This document shows, piece after piece, positions 8,954 to 17,989 of a stretch of DNA of 64,000 nt; within the stretch, counting starts at the first letter, position 1, and every line of letters starts with the position of its first letter. The DNA lies in contig NZ_JACIJJ010000003.1 in the NCBI RefSeq assembly GCF_014199325.1, forward strand, positions 186,001 to 250,000, read 5' to 3'. This DNA is from Sphingomonas yantingensis (lineage in GTDB: Bacteria > Pseudomonadota > Alphaproteobacteria > Sphingomonadales > Sphingomonadaceae). The notes under the pieces are model-generated. The model saw only the letters and a list, made by a program, of their open reading frames with translations. It made no database searches and was not told the origin of the DNA. Position numbers and translations under genes: made by a program.

Positions 8954-9573
8954 CCGATTTCGACACGTCCTTCGCCGCCCTGCCGCTTGTCGCGATCCTG
9001 CGCGGGGTCGAGCCTCACGAGGTCGTCGGGATCGGCGACGCGCTGGTCGAGGCGGGCTTCACCCTGATCGAAGTGCCACTCAATTCGCCCGATCCCTTCG
9101 CCAGCATCGAGGCGCTGGCGCGCGCCCACGGCGACCGCGCGATGATCGGGGCTGGCACCGTGCTGACGATCGAGGACGTGGCCCGCGTCGCCGATGCGGG
9201 CGGGCGGATGGTGATCTCGCCCAACACCAACATCGACGTGATCGCCGAGACCGCCCGGCGCGGCATGGCCTCGCTCCCCGGCTATTTCACCCCGTCGGAG
9301 GCTTTCGCCGCACTCGGCGCAGGGGCGACCGCGCTCAAGCTCTTCCCGGCGGAGGCGGCGAGCCCGCAGGTGCTGAAGGCCCAGCGCGCGGTGCTGCCGA
9401 AGGGCGTGCCGGTGCTCGCGGTCGGGGGCATCGCGCCCGACACGATGGCCCCGTGGCGGGCGGCGGGGGCTAACGGCTTCGGGCTCGGCTCCGCTCTTTA
9501 CAAGCGCGGCGCGACCGCCCGAGAGGTCGGGGACGCCGCCCGCGCGTTCGTGACCGCGTGGCGCGAGGGATGA
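8950..9573 (+). CDS. dgoA: 2-dehydro-3-deoxy-6-phosphogalactonate aldolase
   Basis: This 207-residue class I aldolase of the KDPG/KHG family splits 2-dehydro-3-deoxy-6-phosphogalactonate into pyruvate and glyceraldehyde 3-phosphate. Visible active-site residues are Arg18 in ILRG, Glu41 in IEVPLNS and the Schiff-base Lys130 in ALKLFPAEAAS. The IEVPLNSP motif favours the phosphogalactonate over the phosphogluconate enzyme, and the adjacent dgoK supports this. The ATG overlaps the dgoK stop by 4 bases, and the next gene overlaps the dgoA stop in the same way. Confidence 0.94.
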   Translation: MTDFDTSFAALPLVAILRGVEPHEVVGIGDALVEAGFTLIEVPLNSPDPFASIEALARAHGDRAMIGAGTVLTIEDVARVADAGGRMVISPNTNIDVIAETARRGMASLPGYFTPSEAFAALGAGATALKLFPAEAASPQVLKAQRAVLPKGVPVLAVGGIAPDTMAPWRAAGANGFGLGSALYKRGATAREVGDAARAFVTAWREG

Positions 9574-10547
9574 GGCGCGCCGCGCTCGTGCTGGCGGCGA
9601 CGCTGCTGGTCGCCGCGTCGGATGCGCGCACACTCGTCAATCCGATCCTGCCATCGGGCGCCGATCCGTGGATCGTCGAGGCGAACGGCACCTTCTATTT
9701 CATGGCGACGCGCGGCGACCGATTGGCGATCCGCACCACCCGCAACCTTGCCCGCCTGGCCGACGCACCCGAACAGGTCGTCTGGCGCGCGCCTGCCAGC
9801 GGCCCGAACAGCGCCTCGATCTGGGCGCCCGAACTGCACCGCATCGACGGCCGCTGGTTCCTCTATTACACCGCCAGCGACAGAGCGGCCGACGACGACG
9901 CGCATCGGGGTGTCTGGGTGCTGGAGAACCGCTCGCCCGACCCGCTGAAGGGCGAATGGATCGATCGCGGGCGGGTGAACTCCGCGCGGCCCGGCATCGA
10001 CGGCACGACCTTCACCGTCCACGGCCGACGCTATTTCGCCTATTCGCCCTATGTCGGCCCCGACAGCGTGATCGCGATCGCGCGGATGGCGAACCCGTGG
10101 ACGCTGGCGGGCCGGGAAGCGATCATCGCCCGCCCCGACCAGCTATGGGAGCGGCAGGGCGGGAGACAGATCCTCGAGGGGCCGGCATTCCTGAAGGGCC
10201 CCGACGGCGGCCTTCACATCGCCTATTCGGGCAGCGCCTGCTGGTCCGACGACTATGCCGTGGGCTTGCTGAGCGCCGCGCCGGGCGCCGACCCGATGCG
10301 CCCGGAGAGCTGGCGCAAGACCCCCCGCCCGGTCCTCGCCAAGTCGCCCGCGACGGCCATCTGGGCGCCCGGCCACAACGGCTTCTTCATCGCGCGCGGG
10401 CGGACGTGGATCGTCTATCACGCGAACAACGCGGAAAAGCTCGGGTGCGGCAACCGCCGCGCACCGCATGTGCAGGAGGTGACGTGGACACGGGACGGCG
10501 AACCCGTATTCGCCCGCCCCGCTGCCGGGCCGGCACCCGCGCCCTGA
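9570..10547 (+). CDS. Secreted GH43-family glycoside hydrolase
   Basis: The 325-residue product has a signal peptide (about 1-19) and a five-bladed beta-propeller domain of family GH43. The catalytic triad appears as Asp32 (GADPWIV, general base), Asp143 (PGIDGTTF, pKa modulator) and Glu202 (ILEGPAFL, general acid), with IWAPELHRIDGRWFLYY between blades. Such enzymes remove L-arabinofuranose or xylose units from plant polysaccharides. The start ATG (9570) overlaps the dgoA stop by 4 bases, putting a secreted hydrolase in one operon with KDGal catabolism. It converges on the GH5-like gene, leaving a 3-base gap. The substrate is inferred. Confidence 0.9.
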   Translation: MRRAALVLAATLLVAASDARTLVNPILPSGADPWIVEANGTFYFMATRGDRLAIRTTRNLARLADAPEQVVWRAPASGPNSASIWAPELHRIDGRWFLYYTASDRAADDDAHRGVWVLENRSPDPLKGEWIDRGRVNSARPGIDGTTFTVHGRRYFAYSPYVGPDSVIAIARMANPWTLAGREAIIARPDQLWERQGGRQILEGPAFLKGPDGGLHIAYSGSACWSDDYAVGLLSAAPGADPMRPESWRKTPRPVLAKSPATAIWAPGHNGFFIARGRTWIVYHANNAEKLGCGNRRAPHVQEVTWTRDGEPVFARPAAGPAPAP

Positions 10548-10550
10548 ACG

Positions 10551-11714
10551 CTACCGCCGCCCGCGCACCGGCTGCATCGTCGCGGTCGGTGTTGCCGGCA
10601 CCACGCCCTTCGGCGCCGCCGCCAGGCGCTTGATGAGATCGACCTCCGCCTGGCGATAGGGTGTGCCGTCGGCGCGTAACACCTCGTGGAACCAGATCGT
10701 CGGCTCCGCCATCACATAGGGCTTCTGCCAGCTGTCCCAGGGCAGCCGCGTCTGCGTCCGCCCGTCGACGAAGCCCCAGTTCATCATCGCGACATTGTAC
10801 CGCTTGGCGATCGGCAGCGACCCGTCGAAGGTCGACCCGTTCCCGCGCGCCATATATTCGGTGCACAGGATGGGGCGGTTGTACGGGATCAGCTGATTGA
10901 TCCGCCGCTCGAACGTCTCCGGCCAGTTATAGTCGTGGAAGGTGATGACGTCGGACTGGGACAGCTGCAGTTTCTCCATCGGCGATCCCTTCCCGCCCGG
11001 CGTCCAGTCCTCGCCGATCCACACGCCGGAGGTGACCGGCTGGCTGGGATCGGCGTCGCGCGCCCACTGGAACACCTGTGCCAGCAGCGCGCGGACCAGC
11101 GGCTCCTTGCCCTCCTGCCCCTTGTATTGATCGGCGCCATTGTCGGGCTCGTTCCACAGGTCCCAGCCGAGGACGCGCTCGTCCCGTGCAAACGCGCCGA
11201 TCACGCCCTGCACATAAGCCTTGTATGCCGGATAGCGCCGCTTGTCGCGAAGTCCGGCTATGCCCGGCCCCTGCACCCAGCCAGAATTATGGACGCCGGG
11301 GATCGGCGGATGCTGCGGCCCCAGCTTTGGGTTCGGGTCCCAGCAGCTGTCGAACAGGACGAACAGCGGCTTGATCCGGTGCTTCGCCGCGATGGTCAGG
11401 AACTCGTCGATCCGCCGCTTGAACCCCTCGGCATCCTGTTCCCAAAGTTGGTCGTGCAGGAACACGCGCATCGTGTTCATGCCGATCGCCTGCGCCATCC
11501 CGAGTTCGCGGTCGATCTCGGCGGGGTTCCAGGTCTCCGCCTGCCACATCTCGAGCTGGTTGATCGCGCTGGCGGGGGTGTAGTTCGATCCCACCAGCCA
11601 GGGCTGGCGGTCGTACCACGCCTTGGCCTGAGCCTCGGTCCAGCGGTCGCGCGCCTCGGCGGGCGCGGCATACAGGGCGATTGAGGCAAGCAGCGCTGCG
11701 GTGATGTGCTTCAT
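10551..11714 (-). CDS. Secreted GH5-like (clan GH-A) glycoside hydrolase
   Basis: This 387-residue protein has a signal peptide (1-21, ending PAEA) and a TIM-barrel hydrolase domain. The acid/base Glu189 lies in GWDLWNEPDN at the end of strand 4 and the probable nucleophile Glu286 in PILCTEYMARGN at the end of strand 7, as in the cellulase/mannanase superfamily. Relatives are often labelled endo-xylanase or beta-mannanase without proof; given the arabinose- and galactose-related neighbours, a hemicellulose or pectin side-chain target is plausible. It follows the aldose 1-epimerase gene by 16 bases and shares its transcript. Confidence 0.82.
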   Translation of the reverse strand: MKHITAALLASIALYAAPAEARDRWTEAQAKAWYDRQPWLVGSNYTPASAINQLEMWQAETWNPAEIDRELGMAQAIGMNTMRVFLHDQLWEQDAEGFKRRIDEFLTIAAKHRIKPLFVLFDSCWDPNPKLGPQHPPIPGVHNSGWVQGPGIAGLRDKRRYPAYKAYVQGVIGAFARDERVLGWDLWNEPDNGADQYKGQEGKEPLVRALLAQVFQWARDADPSQPVTSGVWIGEDWTPGGKGSPMEKLQLSQSDVITFHDYNWPETFERRINQLIPYNRPILCTEYMARGNGSTFDGSLPIAKRYNVAMMNWGFVDGRTQTRLPWDSWQKPYVMAEPTIWFHEVLRADGTPYRQAEVDLIKRLAAAPKGVVPATPTATMQPVRGRR

Positions 11715-11730
11715 GTCGGTTTCCTCGCGC

Positions 11731-12867
11731 TCAACGCTCGACGAACAGTCGATAGGTCATGACGTTGCGATAGATCTGGCCGGGCGCCAGCCGCACCGAT
11801 GGAAAGCCCTTCTGGTTGGGCGTGTCGGGAAAGAGCTGCGGCTCCATGACGATCGCGTCGCCCATCCGCAGGATCGCGTTCTTCTTCGCCCTGATCGTCC
11901 CGTCGAAGAAATTGCCCGAATAGAATTGCAGGCCCGGCTGGTTCGACCACAATTCGAACCCGCGGCCCGACACCGGCTCGACCACGCGCGCCATTAGATG
12001 CTCGTCGCGGGTCACGGCATCGCCGATCACCCAGTTATGGTCGTAGCCGCGGCCATATTCGATCTGGCGGTCGCTCGCATCGCGTACCCGATCGCCGATC
12101 GCCCGCGGCGTGCGGAAGTCGAAGACGGTGCCCGTGACCGACCTGTGCCCGCCGGTCGGGATCGAGGTCGCGTCGGTCGGCGTGAAGCGATCCGCCGGAA
12201 TCGTCACGACATGCCCCATCGCGCCACGCGGGCTGCCGACGCCGGCCAGGTTCCAATAGGCGTGATTGCTGATGTTGACGACGGTCGGCTTGTCGGTGGT
12301 CGCGCGATACTCGATCGTCAGCCGGTTCGCCTCGTCGAGCGAATAGATGGCATAGGTGGTTAGCGTACCCGGATAGCCCATGTCGCCGTCGAGGCTGACG
12401 TAACGCAACGTGACCGACGCGGACGGGCCGCTCTTCACCTCGGTCACGTCCCACAGCACCTTGTCGAACCCCTTGGTCCCGCCGTGCAGCGAATTGGGGC
12501 GATTGTTAACCGGTGCCGAATAAGCCTTGCCGTCTAGCGTGTAGCGCCCCTTGGCGATGCGGTTGGCGACGCGGCCTACCGTCGCACCGAAGAACTCGGG
12601 CTTGGTCAGATAGCCGTCGATCGTGTCGTAGCCGATCTGCACATCCTCGACCTTCCCGCTCTTGTCGGGCATGCGAAGCGCCTGGATCGACGCGCCGAGC
12701 GCGATGATCGTGGCGCTTACGCCCTTGCCGTTCGACAGCGTGATCGCCGCGACCGGACGCCCGTCGGGCATCGCGCCGAAGGTCGATCGCTTCGCCTCGC
12801 CGGCCAGCGCCGGCGGCGCGGCCAGCGTGAGGCCAAGCGCCGCCGCGATGATGGATGTGCGAGTCAT
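11731..12867 (-). CDS. galM: Secreted aldose 1-epimerase (mutarotase)
   Basis: The 378-residue product has a signal peptide (1-22, ending PALA) and a GalM beta-sandwich domain. It interconverts alpha and beta anomers of aldoses such as galactose, here probably in the periplasm. Family motifs include GATVGRVANRI, PNSLHGGTKGFDKVLW with a catalytic His, and SNHAYWNLAG with a second His. The ATG at 12867 has GGGAGCGG just upstream; the open frame continues further but without a signal peptide at its N-terminus. It heads a minus-strand operon with the GH5-like gene and is divergent from the TonB receptor gene, so both are likely induced by the same sugar. Confidence 0.92.
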   Translation of the reverse strand: MTRTSIIAAALGLTLAAPPALAGEAKRSTFGAMPDGRPVAAITLSNGKGVSATIIALGASIQALRMPDKSGKVEDVQIGYDTIDGYLTKPEFFGATVGRVANRIAKGRYTLDGKAYSAPVNNRPNSLHGGTKGFDKVLWDVTEVKSGPSASVTLRYVSLDGDMGYPGTLTTYAIYSLDEANRLTIEYRATTDKPTVVNISNHAYWNLAGVGSPRGAMGHVVTIPADRFTPTDATSIPTGGHRSVTGTVFDFRTPRAIGDRVRDASDRQIEYGRGYDHNWVIGDAVTRDEHLMARVVEPVSGRGFELWSNQPGLQFYSGNFFDGTIRAKKNAILRMGDAIVMEPQLFPDTPNQKGFPSVRLAPGQIYRNVMTYRLFVER

Positions 12868-13075
12868 TACCGCTCCCGTGCTTGTCGTTCTTGATCGACG
12901 GTCGGGCGGCCGGACGCCGCACCCGCAGTCGTTGGGCCGGATCGTAACGCGACGATTTGCTTCGACAAGCCGCAAAATCGAATATATCTGATAAATGTGT
13001 ATTGCAGCAAAAACAGTGCGGCGATATGTCGGAGTTTATCCGCGCAAAAGACCGCGGCGAACTTGAAGGGGAGAG
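12868..13075. promoter_or_regulatory. Divergent promoter region, galM versus TonB receptor
   Basis: This 208-base gap serves galM-GH5 leftwards and the TonB receptor-GH43 operon rightwards. It contains an AT-rich core around 12974-13015. An imperfect palindrome, ATCGAATATATCTGAT (12977-12992, six of eight positions paired), sits there and could be an operator for a sugar-responsive regulator. GGGGAGAG lies directly before the receptor start. The operator assignment is a guess based on symmetry and context. Confidence 0.35.
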
Positions 13076-15895
13076 ATGATGAAGACCAAGCTCGTCCTGC
13101 TGGCGTCGGCTTCGCTGGCCGTGATGCTCGGCGCCGCAGCGCCCGCCATGGCGCAGAGCACCGCGCTCGAGACGCCCAAGCCCGAGACGGCTTCCGACCA
13201 GAACGCCAACCCCGCCACCCCCGGCCCCTCGGCACAGGAGGGCGCGACCGACGATGGCGAGATCGTCGTCACCGGCCTTCGCCGCAGCCTCGAATCGGCA
13301 CAGGCGGTCAAGCGTAATTCGGATGGCATCGTCGATGCGATCGTCGCCGAGGATATCGGCAAGCTGCCCGACACCTTCGCCTCCGCCGCACTCGCGCGCG
13401 TGACCGGCGTCCAGGTGACGCGCGGCGGCGGCGAGGCGGCGGGCGTGCAGGTCCGCGGCCTGCCCGACATCAGCACCACCTATAACGGGCGCGAGATCTT
13501 CACCGCCGAGGGCCGCTTCGTCCAGATCCAGGACTTCCCCGCCGGCACCGTCGCCGCGCTCGAGGTCTACAAGTCGGGTACCGCCAACCTGATCGAGGGC
13601 GGCATCGGCGGCCAGATCAACGTCCGCGGCCGCCGCCCGTTCGACTTTCAGGGATTCGAGCTGTCGGGTTCGCTCAACGGCGTGTCGTGGGAACAGTCGG
13701 GCGACCTGTCGTGGAACGGCAACCTGCTCGTCAGCAACCGCTGGGACACCGGCATCGGTGAGATGGGCTTGCTGGTCAACGCCAGCTATGTCGGCATCAA
13801 CTTCCTCGATTCGACGCGCGAGCAGTCGCTGGTCATCGGCACCACGAACGAGGGGAACGCCCCCGGCGCCGCCGGCGTCCGCTTTCCCGACGCGCAGGGG
13901 CTGTTCTACGGCTATGGCGACCGCTTCCGTCCCTCGGCCAACGCCGCCTTCCAGTGGCGACCGACGCCCGAGCTCGAAATCTATGTCGACGGCCTGTTCC
14001 AGGGCTATCGCGGCAAGGACGAGAACCGCTTCCTCTTCTTCCCGATCTTCGGCGGGCCGGACTTCCGGCTGAGCAACGTCACTGTCCGCCCCGGCACCAA
14101 CATCGCCCAGAGCGCGACCGTCACCGGCGCCAACGCGCCCGACGGCTATTACGGCGCTGCACAGGGCAAGACCGATACTTATCAGGTCGGCGGCGGCGCG
14201 ACCTGGAAGCAGGGTGGGCTCCAGCTCTCGGCCGACGTCGCCTATACCGACAGCAAGTATACGTTCGAGCTCAACAACATCGACCACGCGTTCCGCAGCT
14301 CGCCCGTGCGCGACGTGATCTTCGAGGTCGACGGCAACGACGGCGGGCCGAGCCTGAGCTTCCGCAATTTCGACGTGACCGATCCCGCGAACTTCATCAG
14401 CCGCGGCTTCTTCCAGGAGAATCTGGTCGTCACCGGCAAGGATATCCAGGCACGCGCCGACGCGCAGTACGAGTTCGACGGCGGCTTCATCAAGCGCATC
14501 CAAGCGGGCATTCGCTACAACGACCGCGATGCGACGCGCGACCGCGGCTCGCTCTATATCTTCAACCTGCCGGCGGGCATTCCGCTGACCGCACTGCCCG
14601 TCGATATCCAGTCGACGCGGCCGGGCTTCGACTACAACAACGCTTGGCCCGTCCGCACCTTCGCCGCGATCCCCGCGGACAGCATCCGCGAAAATCTGCC
14701 CGCGATCCGCGCCTTCTACGGCGCGCCGGAGGGCCAGCCGGCGTTCAACCCGACCGAGAACTTCAACGCAAACGAGAAATCCTACGCGGCTTATGCACAG
14801 GTCAAATATGGCCTCGACCTCAGCAGCAACATCACGCTCGACGGCCTGATCGGCCTGCGTGCGGTCAAGACGCAGACGACGATCTCGGGCTTCGTTCAGG
14901 ACAATTCGACCAATCCGGCGACCTTCTCGCCGATCACGGCCAAGAACGACTATGTCGACTATCTGCCCAATGCCAGCGCGCGCTTCGGCATCGGCAGCGA
15001 GGTGCAGCTGCGCCTCAACTACACGCAGACGCGGACCCGGCCCAACTTCTTCGACCTCAACCCGACACTCACCGTCGGGCCGCCGGTCAACATCCCGCCG
15101 GAGTGTGCAACGAGCCCGACGCTGCCGCAGTGCGCGCCGAACAGCAACCTGCGCTTCATCAGCGGCGGCAACCCCAATCTGCGGCCGCTCACATCCGACA
15201 ATTACGACGTCAGCCTCGAATGGTATTTCTCGCGCTCGGGCTCGCTCACCGGCGCGCTGTTCCGGCGCGATGCGGACGGCTTCATCAGCCGGATCGAGCA
15301 GGTGGGCGTCGACGTGGGCTACGGCCCGTCGCGCCTCAACCTGCCGGTCAACACCGGCAAGACGCGGTTCCAGGGTGCGGAAGTGGGCTTCACCAGCTTC
15401 CTCGACTTCGCTGGCATTCCCGAATGGGCGCGCGGTTTCGGTATTCAGGCGAACGCGACCTATATCGATTCGAAGGGCGACCTGAACGCCGCGCTCGCCA
15501 GCGCGCCCAACGTCGCGGGCCAGCGGGTACGCTTCAACGGGGTGTCCGAATGGGCCGGCAACATCGTCGGCCTGTATGAAAAGCCGTTCTTCTCGGCACG
15601 CCTCGCGTACAATTATCGCTCGGACTTCGTGCAATATTACAGCCAGGAGCCGCTCGATACCGGCGCGGACGGCAGCCTGCGGACCCGCGGCGTGGTGGAA
15701 AAGGGGCGCGGCCAGCTCGACTTCTCGACCACGGTGACGCCGGTGCCGAACGTCACCTTCGCGTTCGACGTGGTCAACGTGCTCGGCAATCCGCTGCGCC
15801 GCTATCGCGAGTTCAACGATGCGGGCGACGAATATGCCCGCCAGATCCTGTATCTCGAGCGGACCTATTCGCTCGGCGTTCGGTTCCGTTTCTGA
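13076..15895 (+). CDS. TonB-dependent outer-membrane receptor (sugar-type)
   Basis: The 939-residue protein has a signal peptide (about 1-27, ending PAMA), a TonB box-like EIVVTGLR, a plug domain (about 75-200; VTGVQVTRGGGEAAG, GLPDISTTYNGREIFT) and a 22-strand barrel ending in the aromatic signature YSLGVRFRF. The plug wording matches the TIGR01782 class common in Caulobacter and sphingomonads, which often imports glycan fragments. It lies between galM and GH43 genes, and the GH43 start overlaps its stop by one base, so an oligosaccharide released by the local hydrolases is the probable ligand. Metal chelate uptake is less likely in this setting. Confidence 0.94.
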   Translation: MMKTKLVLLASASLAVMLGAAAPAMAQSTALETPKPETASDQNANPATPGPSAQEGATDDGEIVVTGLRRSLESAQAVKRNSDGIVDAIVAEDIGKLPDTFASAALARVTGVQVTRGGGEAAGVQVRGLPDISTTYNGREIFTAEGRFVQIQDFPAGTVAALEVYKSGTANLIEGGIGGQINVRGRRPFDFQGFELSGSLNGVSWEQSGDLSWNGNLLVSNRWDTGIGEMGLLVNASYVGINFLDSTREQSLVIGTTNEGNAPGAAGVRFPDAQGLFYGYGDRFRPSANAAFQWRPTPELEIYVDGLFQGYRGKDENRFLFFPIFGGPDFRLSNVTVRPGTNIAQSATVTGANAPDGYYGAAQGKTDTYQVGGGATWKQGGLQLSADVAYTDSKYTFELNNIDHAFRSSPVRDVIFEVDGNDGGPSLSFRNFDVTDPANFISRGFFQENLVVTGKDIQARADAQYEFDGGFIKRIQAGIRYNDRDATRDRGSLYIFNLPAGIPLTALPVDIQSTRPGFDYNNAWPVRTFAAIPADSIRENLPAIRAFYGAPEGQPAFNPTENFNANEKSYAAYAQVKYGLDLSSNITLDGLIGLRAVKTQTTISGFVQDNSTNPATFSPITAKNDYVDYLPNASARFGIGSEVQLRLNYTQTRTRPNFFDLNPTLTVGPPVNIPPECATSPTLPQCAPNSNLRFISGGNPNLRPLTSDNYDVSLEWYFSRSGSLTGALFRRDADGFISRIEQVGVDVGYGPSRLNLPVNTGKTRFQGAEVGFTSFLDFAGIPEWARGFGIQANATYIDSKGDLNAALASAPNVAGQRVRFNGVSEWAGNIVGLYEKPFFSARLAYNYRSDFVQYYSQEPLDTGADGSLRTRGVVEKGRGQLDFSTTVTPVPNVTFAFDVVNVLGNPLRRYREFNDAGDEYARQILYLERTYSLGVRFRF

Positions 15896-16863
15896 TGAAG
15901 CGCCTCGCTCTCTTCTCGCTTGTCCTGACCCTGGGCGCCGCCGCACCGGCGCCCCAGGGCAACCCACAATTCCAGGGTGCCGACCCCCACGCGCTGATGA
16001 TCGGCGGGGAGATGTGGGTGTTTCCCACCGGCGGCCCGGTGGGCGCGTGGGACGCCGACCGCTTCCACGCCTTTTCCTCGCGCGATCTGAAATCGTGGCG
16101 CGATCGCGGCGAGCTCATCAACCGCAAGTCGATCAAATGGGTGCGCGACGACGGCGCGCCCGAACGGTTCCTGTGGGCGCCGGGCGTCACGCGGGCGAAC
16201 GGCAAATGGTATCTCTACTATTCGCTCGGGCCCAACACGCCGAAGTTCAGCCATATCGGCGTCGCCGTCGCCGACCGGCCGGAGGGGCCCTATCGCGACA
16301 GCGGCAAGCCGCTGCTGACCGGGCGAACGGGGTTCGAGGCGATCGACCCGATGGTGTTCGTCGACCCCAAATCGGGCACGCCCTATTTCTATGCGGGCGG
16401 CAGCGCGGGCTCGACGCTGCGCGTGTTCGAGCTCAACCGCGACATGGTCTCGATCAAGCGAGAGATCGCCGTCGCCAACCCGCCCGAGTTCACCGAGGGC
16501 GCGTTCATGCATGAGCGCCGCGGCATCTACTACCTCTCCTACAGCCATGGCCGCTTCAACGGCGAAAGCTATTCGGTGCATTACGCGACCGGCCCCTCGC
16601 CCACCGGCCCCTTCACCTATCGCGGCGCGATCCTGAAGAGCGATGCGACGCACAAGGGGCCGGGCCATCACAGCTTCGTCGTGACGCCGAAGGGCGAGAC
16701 ACTGATCGTCTATCACCGCTGGGAAAATCCGTCGGAGCCGGAGCCCTACAAGGGCGAGCGCCAGATCGCGATCGACCGCGTCAGCTACGCCCCCGACGGC
16801 AGCATCCGCCCGATCCGCATGACAGACGGCGCGGCGGCACCGACCCTATCGCCGACGCGTTAG
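15895..16863 (+). CDS. Secreted GH43-family glycoside hydrolase
   Basis: This 322-residue enzyme has an N-terminal signal peptide (about 1-17) and a GH43 beta-propeller. The triad is Asp30 (QGADPHAL), Asp151 (EAIDPMVF) and Glu201 (EFTEGAFM). Compared with the other GH43 paralogues in the locus it has the GPGHHSFV motif in blade five and a WAPGVTRANGKWYLYYS stretch in blade two. It is translationally coupled to the TonB receptor (ATG shares one base with the receptor stop), so it probably acts on the ligand of that receptor. Arabinofuranosidase, xylosidase or galactosidase activity cannot be told apart here. Confidence 0.9.
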   Translation: MKRLALFSLVLTLGAAAPAPQGNPQFQGADPHALMIGGEMWVFPTGGPVGAWDADRFHAFSSRDLKSWRDRGELINRKSIKWVRDDGAPERFLWAPGVTRANGKWYLYYSLGPNTPKFSHIGVAVADRPEGPYRDSGKPLLTGRTGFEAIDPMVFVDPKSGTPYFYAGGSAGSTLRVFELNRDMVSIKREIAVANPPEFTEGAFMHERRGIYYLSYSHGRFNGESYSVHYATGPSPTGPFTYRGAILKSDATHKGPGHHSFVVTPKGETLIVYHRWENPSEPEPYKGERQIAIDRVSYAPDGSIRPIRMTDGAAAPTLSPTR

Positions 16864-16911
16864 ACCTCACCGGGGCGGCCCCTCTCCCCCCTTTCCGCCC
16901 CCAACCTCGAT

Positions 16912-16940
16912 GGACCCGGCAGCCACGCGGCGCCGGGTCC
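16912..16940. terminator. Bidirectional hairpin terminator between convergent GH43 genes
   Basis: A perfect 9-bp GC stem, GGACCCGGC (16912-16920) with GCCGGGTCC (16932-16940) and an 11-base loop, lies in the 85-base gap between two convergent GH43 genes. It is followed by TCTTC on the plus strand. No long T-tract is present, which is common in high-GC alphaproteobacteria. Confidence 0.65.
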
Positions 16941-16948
16941 TCTTCGCA

Positions 16949-17989
16949 TCAGGCCAGCGGGCCGTTGGCGACCGGCGAATCGAATTGCGGTACGCCCGCG
17001 GCATCGTAGCGAATCGGCTGCACCCGCGTGTGGCGATTGGGGTCGAACAGCGGATCGCCCTCGATCTTCTCATAGTCGCGCGCGTGGAAGACGAGCATGT
17101 CGCGCCCGCGCTCGTCCACGGTGAAGCTGTTGTGCCCCGGCCCGTAGATGCGGTGCGCGGCGGACGTCTGCATCACCGGCAACGGCGACTTCGCCCACGC
17201 GGCCGGGTCCATGATGTCGGCATCGTCCCGTGCCGTCAGCATGCCCAGGCAATAGCGCGCATCGGTCGCGCTCGCCGAATAGGTCATGAAAAGGCGGCCG
17301 TTGCGCGCCAGCAGCGCCGGCGCCTCCGCCACCTTGAACCCGCGGATTTCCCAGGGCAGCTCGGGGATGGTCAGTCGCGCGGGCTTCGCCGCCAGCGTCA
17401 GCGGCGTCGCGAGCGGCGCGAGATAGAGGTTCGAGTTGGTCTCGATCCCCGGCTCGCGCTGCGCCCAGGCCAGATAGCGCGTGCCGCGATGCACGAAGCT
17501 GGTCGAATCGAGGTTGAAGCTGTCCCACGGCGTCTGGAGCTGCCCCAGCACCGACCAGTTGCCCGTCATCGGATCCGGGCCGTCGCAGGCGACAGCATAG
17601 GTGCGGATGCGGAACACGTCCTCGCCGCCACCGCTCGGCCCGGCGGCGAAATACATGATCCAGCGCCCGTCGATCCGGTGCAGTTCGGGCGCCCAGAGGA
17701 AGCCCGACATCGGCCCCTTCGCCTCGTGCCGCCACAGCACCCGCTCGGCTGCGGTCGTCAGTCCCGCCAGCGTCCTCGCCCGCCGCAGCACCAGCCGGTC
17801 ATATTCCGGCACCGATCCAGTCATGTAATACCAGCCGTCATCGTGGCGAAAGACCTGCGCATCGGCGCGGTTCTTCACCAGCGGATTGACGATGCCGCGC
17901 CCGGCCCGCCGCTTTTGAGCGAACGCTGGAATCGCGGCGCTGGCGGCCAGCCCACCCAGCACCCACCGGCGCGAGATCGGATCGGTCAC
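16949..17989 (-). CDS. GH43-family glycoside hydrolase with twin-arginine-like signal
   Basis: The 346-residue protein begins with SRRWVLGGLAASAAIPAFA (6-24), which resembles a Tat signal peptide, so export in the folded state is possible. The GH43 residues are Asp43 (RADAQVF), Asp161 (NLDSTSF) and Glu222 (VAEAPALL). GPGHNSF near the C-terminus and FLWAPELHRIDGRW are typical of arabinan- or xylan-debranching members. The start overlaps the stop of the upstream GH43 gene by 4 bases (ATGA), so the two are one operon. It ends against a hairpin shared with the convergent GH43 gene. Confidence 0.9.
   Translation of the reverse strand: MTDPISRRWVLGGLAASAAIPAFAQKRRAGRGIVNPLVKNRADAQVFRHDDGWYYMTGSVPEYDRLVLRRARTLAGLTTAAERVLWRHEAKGPMSGFLWAPELHRIDGRWIMYFAAGPSGGGEDVFRIRTYAVACDGPDPMTGNWSVLGQLQTPWDSFNLDSTSFVHRGTRYLAWAQREPGIETNSNLYLAPLATPLTLAAKPARLTIPELPWEIRGFKVAEAPALLARNGRLFMTYSASATDARYCLGMLTARDDADIMDPAAWAKSPLPVMQTSAAHRIYGPGHNSFTVDERGRDMLVFHARDYEKIEGDPLFDPNRHTRVQPIRYDAAGVPQFDSPVANGPLA

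Noticed and set aside
12506..15967. Open frame of about 1150 codons antisense to the TonB receptor
   Set aside because: It mirrors the real receptor, lacks any recognisable domain, is rich in Arg/Ala/Asp repeats typical of a GC-rich shadow frame, and has no ribosome-binding site.
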